A stretch of 64,000 nucleotides of DNA from an uncultured Geobacter sp. (lineage in GTDB: Bacteria; Desulfobacterota; Desulfuromonadia; Geobacterales; DSM-12255): NCBI GenBank assembly GCA_937860145.1, contig CALMBF010000155.1:1-64000 (forward strand). Reading direction: 5' to 3'. This document shows, piece by piece, positions 63,120 through 64,000 of this stretch. A program made the position numbers and the translations under genes. The notes under the pieces are model-generated. The model did not search any database, was not told the DNA's origin, and saw only the letters and a list, made by a program, of their open reading frames with translations. Numbering within the stretch: the stretch's first letter is position 1; each line of letters begins with the position of its first letter.

Positions 63120-64000
63120 ATGAGAGTACTGAAAATTATACATACTCTTGGGCACGGTGGTGCTGAAAATACTTTTCGCTGGCTTGCGTGGGGGTTGAGG
63201 CGTGAGGGGGTCGATGTAATAGCAGCCATCTCAGAGCTTGGTGATTCTTCAACAGAAAACTGGATAGCTCCGGCATTGCGCAATGTGGACGTACCTTACA
63301 TCACTTTTGATAACTCAGGCGGGCCGCTACAACTTCTCAGGAATATCTCCGTCCTTATCGCTCGCGTCAAACCGGACATAGTTCACTCCCACCTTCTCGA
63401 TTCAAATTTTTATTCAGCAGTTGCCTGTTGTTGGCATTCGGTGCCCCTTGTTTGTACCGAACATGGAGATGTGTCTCTGAAGCAGTCTGCTATTTCAAGG
63501 TTCAAGAACCGGGTTATAGCCCATTGCAGCAATTCGGTTGTCTGTGTCTCCGACGCTGTGAGGGAGAGAGTACGCAGTATCGTCCCTGGCAAAGAGAAAT
63601 TGGAAGTCATCCATAACGGCATTCATTTTATGGAAAAAAGCTGTACCTCCTTTCGTGTCGAATCGGGGATACCGGAAGACGCCATATTGATTGGAAATGT
63701 GGGCAATCTTTATCCTGTCAAGGGACAAAGGTATCTTGTCAAGGCATTCTCAGAACTTGTAAGGACATCTCCAGTTGATGTCTATCTCGTTCTGGTTGGG
63801 CGTGGGGGAGAACAAAAATCGCTCCAGAGCCTGGTCAGGGAACTCGGTGTACCTGAAGGGAGAGTGCTGTTTACAGGTTTTCGCGATGACATTCAAAATA
63901 TTTTGAATGCACTTGATTTGTATGTTCAGCCGAGCCTTTCAGAGGGGCACCCGATTGCGATCCTTGAAGCCATGTCTTTGGCCATACCGGTAATTGCTAC
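63120..64000 (+). CDS. Glycosyltransferase family 4, runs off the window
   Basis: The ATG at 63120 opens a frame that stays open to the window edge (293 codons). The N-terminus IIHTLGHGGAENTFRWL is the usual GT4 acceptor loop. The donor-site half begins IGNVGNLYPVKGQRYLVKAF near 187, with VLFTGFRDDIQNIL and the start of the EX7E motif (SEGHPIAILEAMSLAIPV) at the edge. It is a further step of chain assembly. Confidence 0.9.
   Translation, partial: MRVLKIIHTLGHGGAENTFRWLAWGLRREGVDVIAAISELGDSSTENWIAPALRNVDVPYITFDNSGGPLQLLRNISVLIARVKPDIVHSHLLDSNFYSAVACCWHSVPLVCTEHGDVSLKQSAISRFKNRVIAHCSNSVVCVSDAVRERVRSIVPGKEKLEVIHNGIHFMEKSCTSFRVESGIPEDAILIGNVGNLYPVKGQRYLVKAFSELVRTSPVDVYLVLVGRGGEQKSLQSLVRELGVPEGRVLFTGFRDDIQNILNALDLYVQPSLSEGHPIAILEAMSLAIPVIA

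Overview
The window looks like a chromosomal segment of a Geobacter-type bacterium (Desulfuromonadota/Geobacterales). This is inferred from the gene content: an exosortase (PEP-CTERM) exopolysaccharide locus, PPK2, MlaA-type lipoprotein, sigma-54 control, ETF-linked flavoprotein chemistry and several TetR regulators. No rRNA or other marker gene is present to prove the taxon.

Layout. (1) 1-3.5 kb is an accessory patch: the end of an insertion sequence, a 5'-truncated ATPase plus HNH nuclease pair resembling the Septu (PtuA/PtuB) defence system, a tautomerase, an AT-rich unknown gene pair and a few remnants. (2) 3.5-21.5 kb is mostly housekeeping and envelope functions read leftwards: an IHF/HU protein (rightward), glycogen phosphorylase, TetR, diguanylate cyclase, polyphosphate kinase 2, a CBS protein with a HEPN-like tail, an exported helical protein, MlaA with an alpha/beta hydrolase and TetR, a single-domain response regulator, and an RND efflux operon. 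In that operon the inner-membrane pump and the TolC-like outer-membrane channel are one 1475-residue reading frame. The operon also carries an adaptor lipoprotein, a 25-residue membrane microprotein and an azoreductase-like flavoprotein. It starts from a recognisable sigma-54 promoter facing a divergent GAF/AAA+/Fis sigma-54 activator (21.7-23.3 kb). (3) 23.3-27.1 kb is a small integrative element or its remnant: tyrosine integrase, excisionase-like HTH, HTH regulator, two matching palindromic operators and an HD-domain protein, next to the 3' end of a tRNA-Gly gene.

(4) 27.7-64 kb is one long rightward exopolysaccharide/exosortase locus. It holds the TPR protein PrsT, the initiating sugar transferase, export protein, chain-length protein, tyrosine autokinase, AAA ATPase, outer-membrane barrel and deacetylase. 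These are followed by an ABC-type polysaccharide exporter (Wzm/Wzt), then an unusual biosynthetic insert, then glycosyltransferases, FemAB, two DegT-type aminotransferases, exosortase, EpsI, glycosyltransferases and a low-molecular-weight tyrosine phosphatase. The insert (40.7-55.4 kb) contains an acetyltransferase, methyltransferase, GNAT, free-standing acyl carrier protein, acyl-CoA-dehydrogenase-like flavoprotein, stand-alone adenylation enzyme, cupin-like protein, dedicated EtfB/EtfA and a sugar aminotransferase. Together they look able to activate an amino or other carboxylic acid, load it on a carrier protein, oxidise it there through ETF, and possibly attach it to the polysaccharide.

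Most noteworthy: the adenylation/carrier/dehydrogenase/ETF cassette inside an exosortase locus; five G8-G10 tracts inside coding genes of that locus (including the exosortase itself), which are candidate phase-variation switches; the RND-TolC fusion with its microprotein; and the self-contained sigma-54 circuit that controls it.
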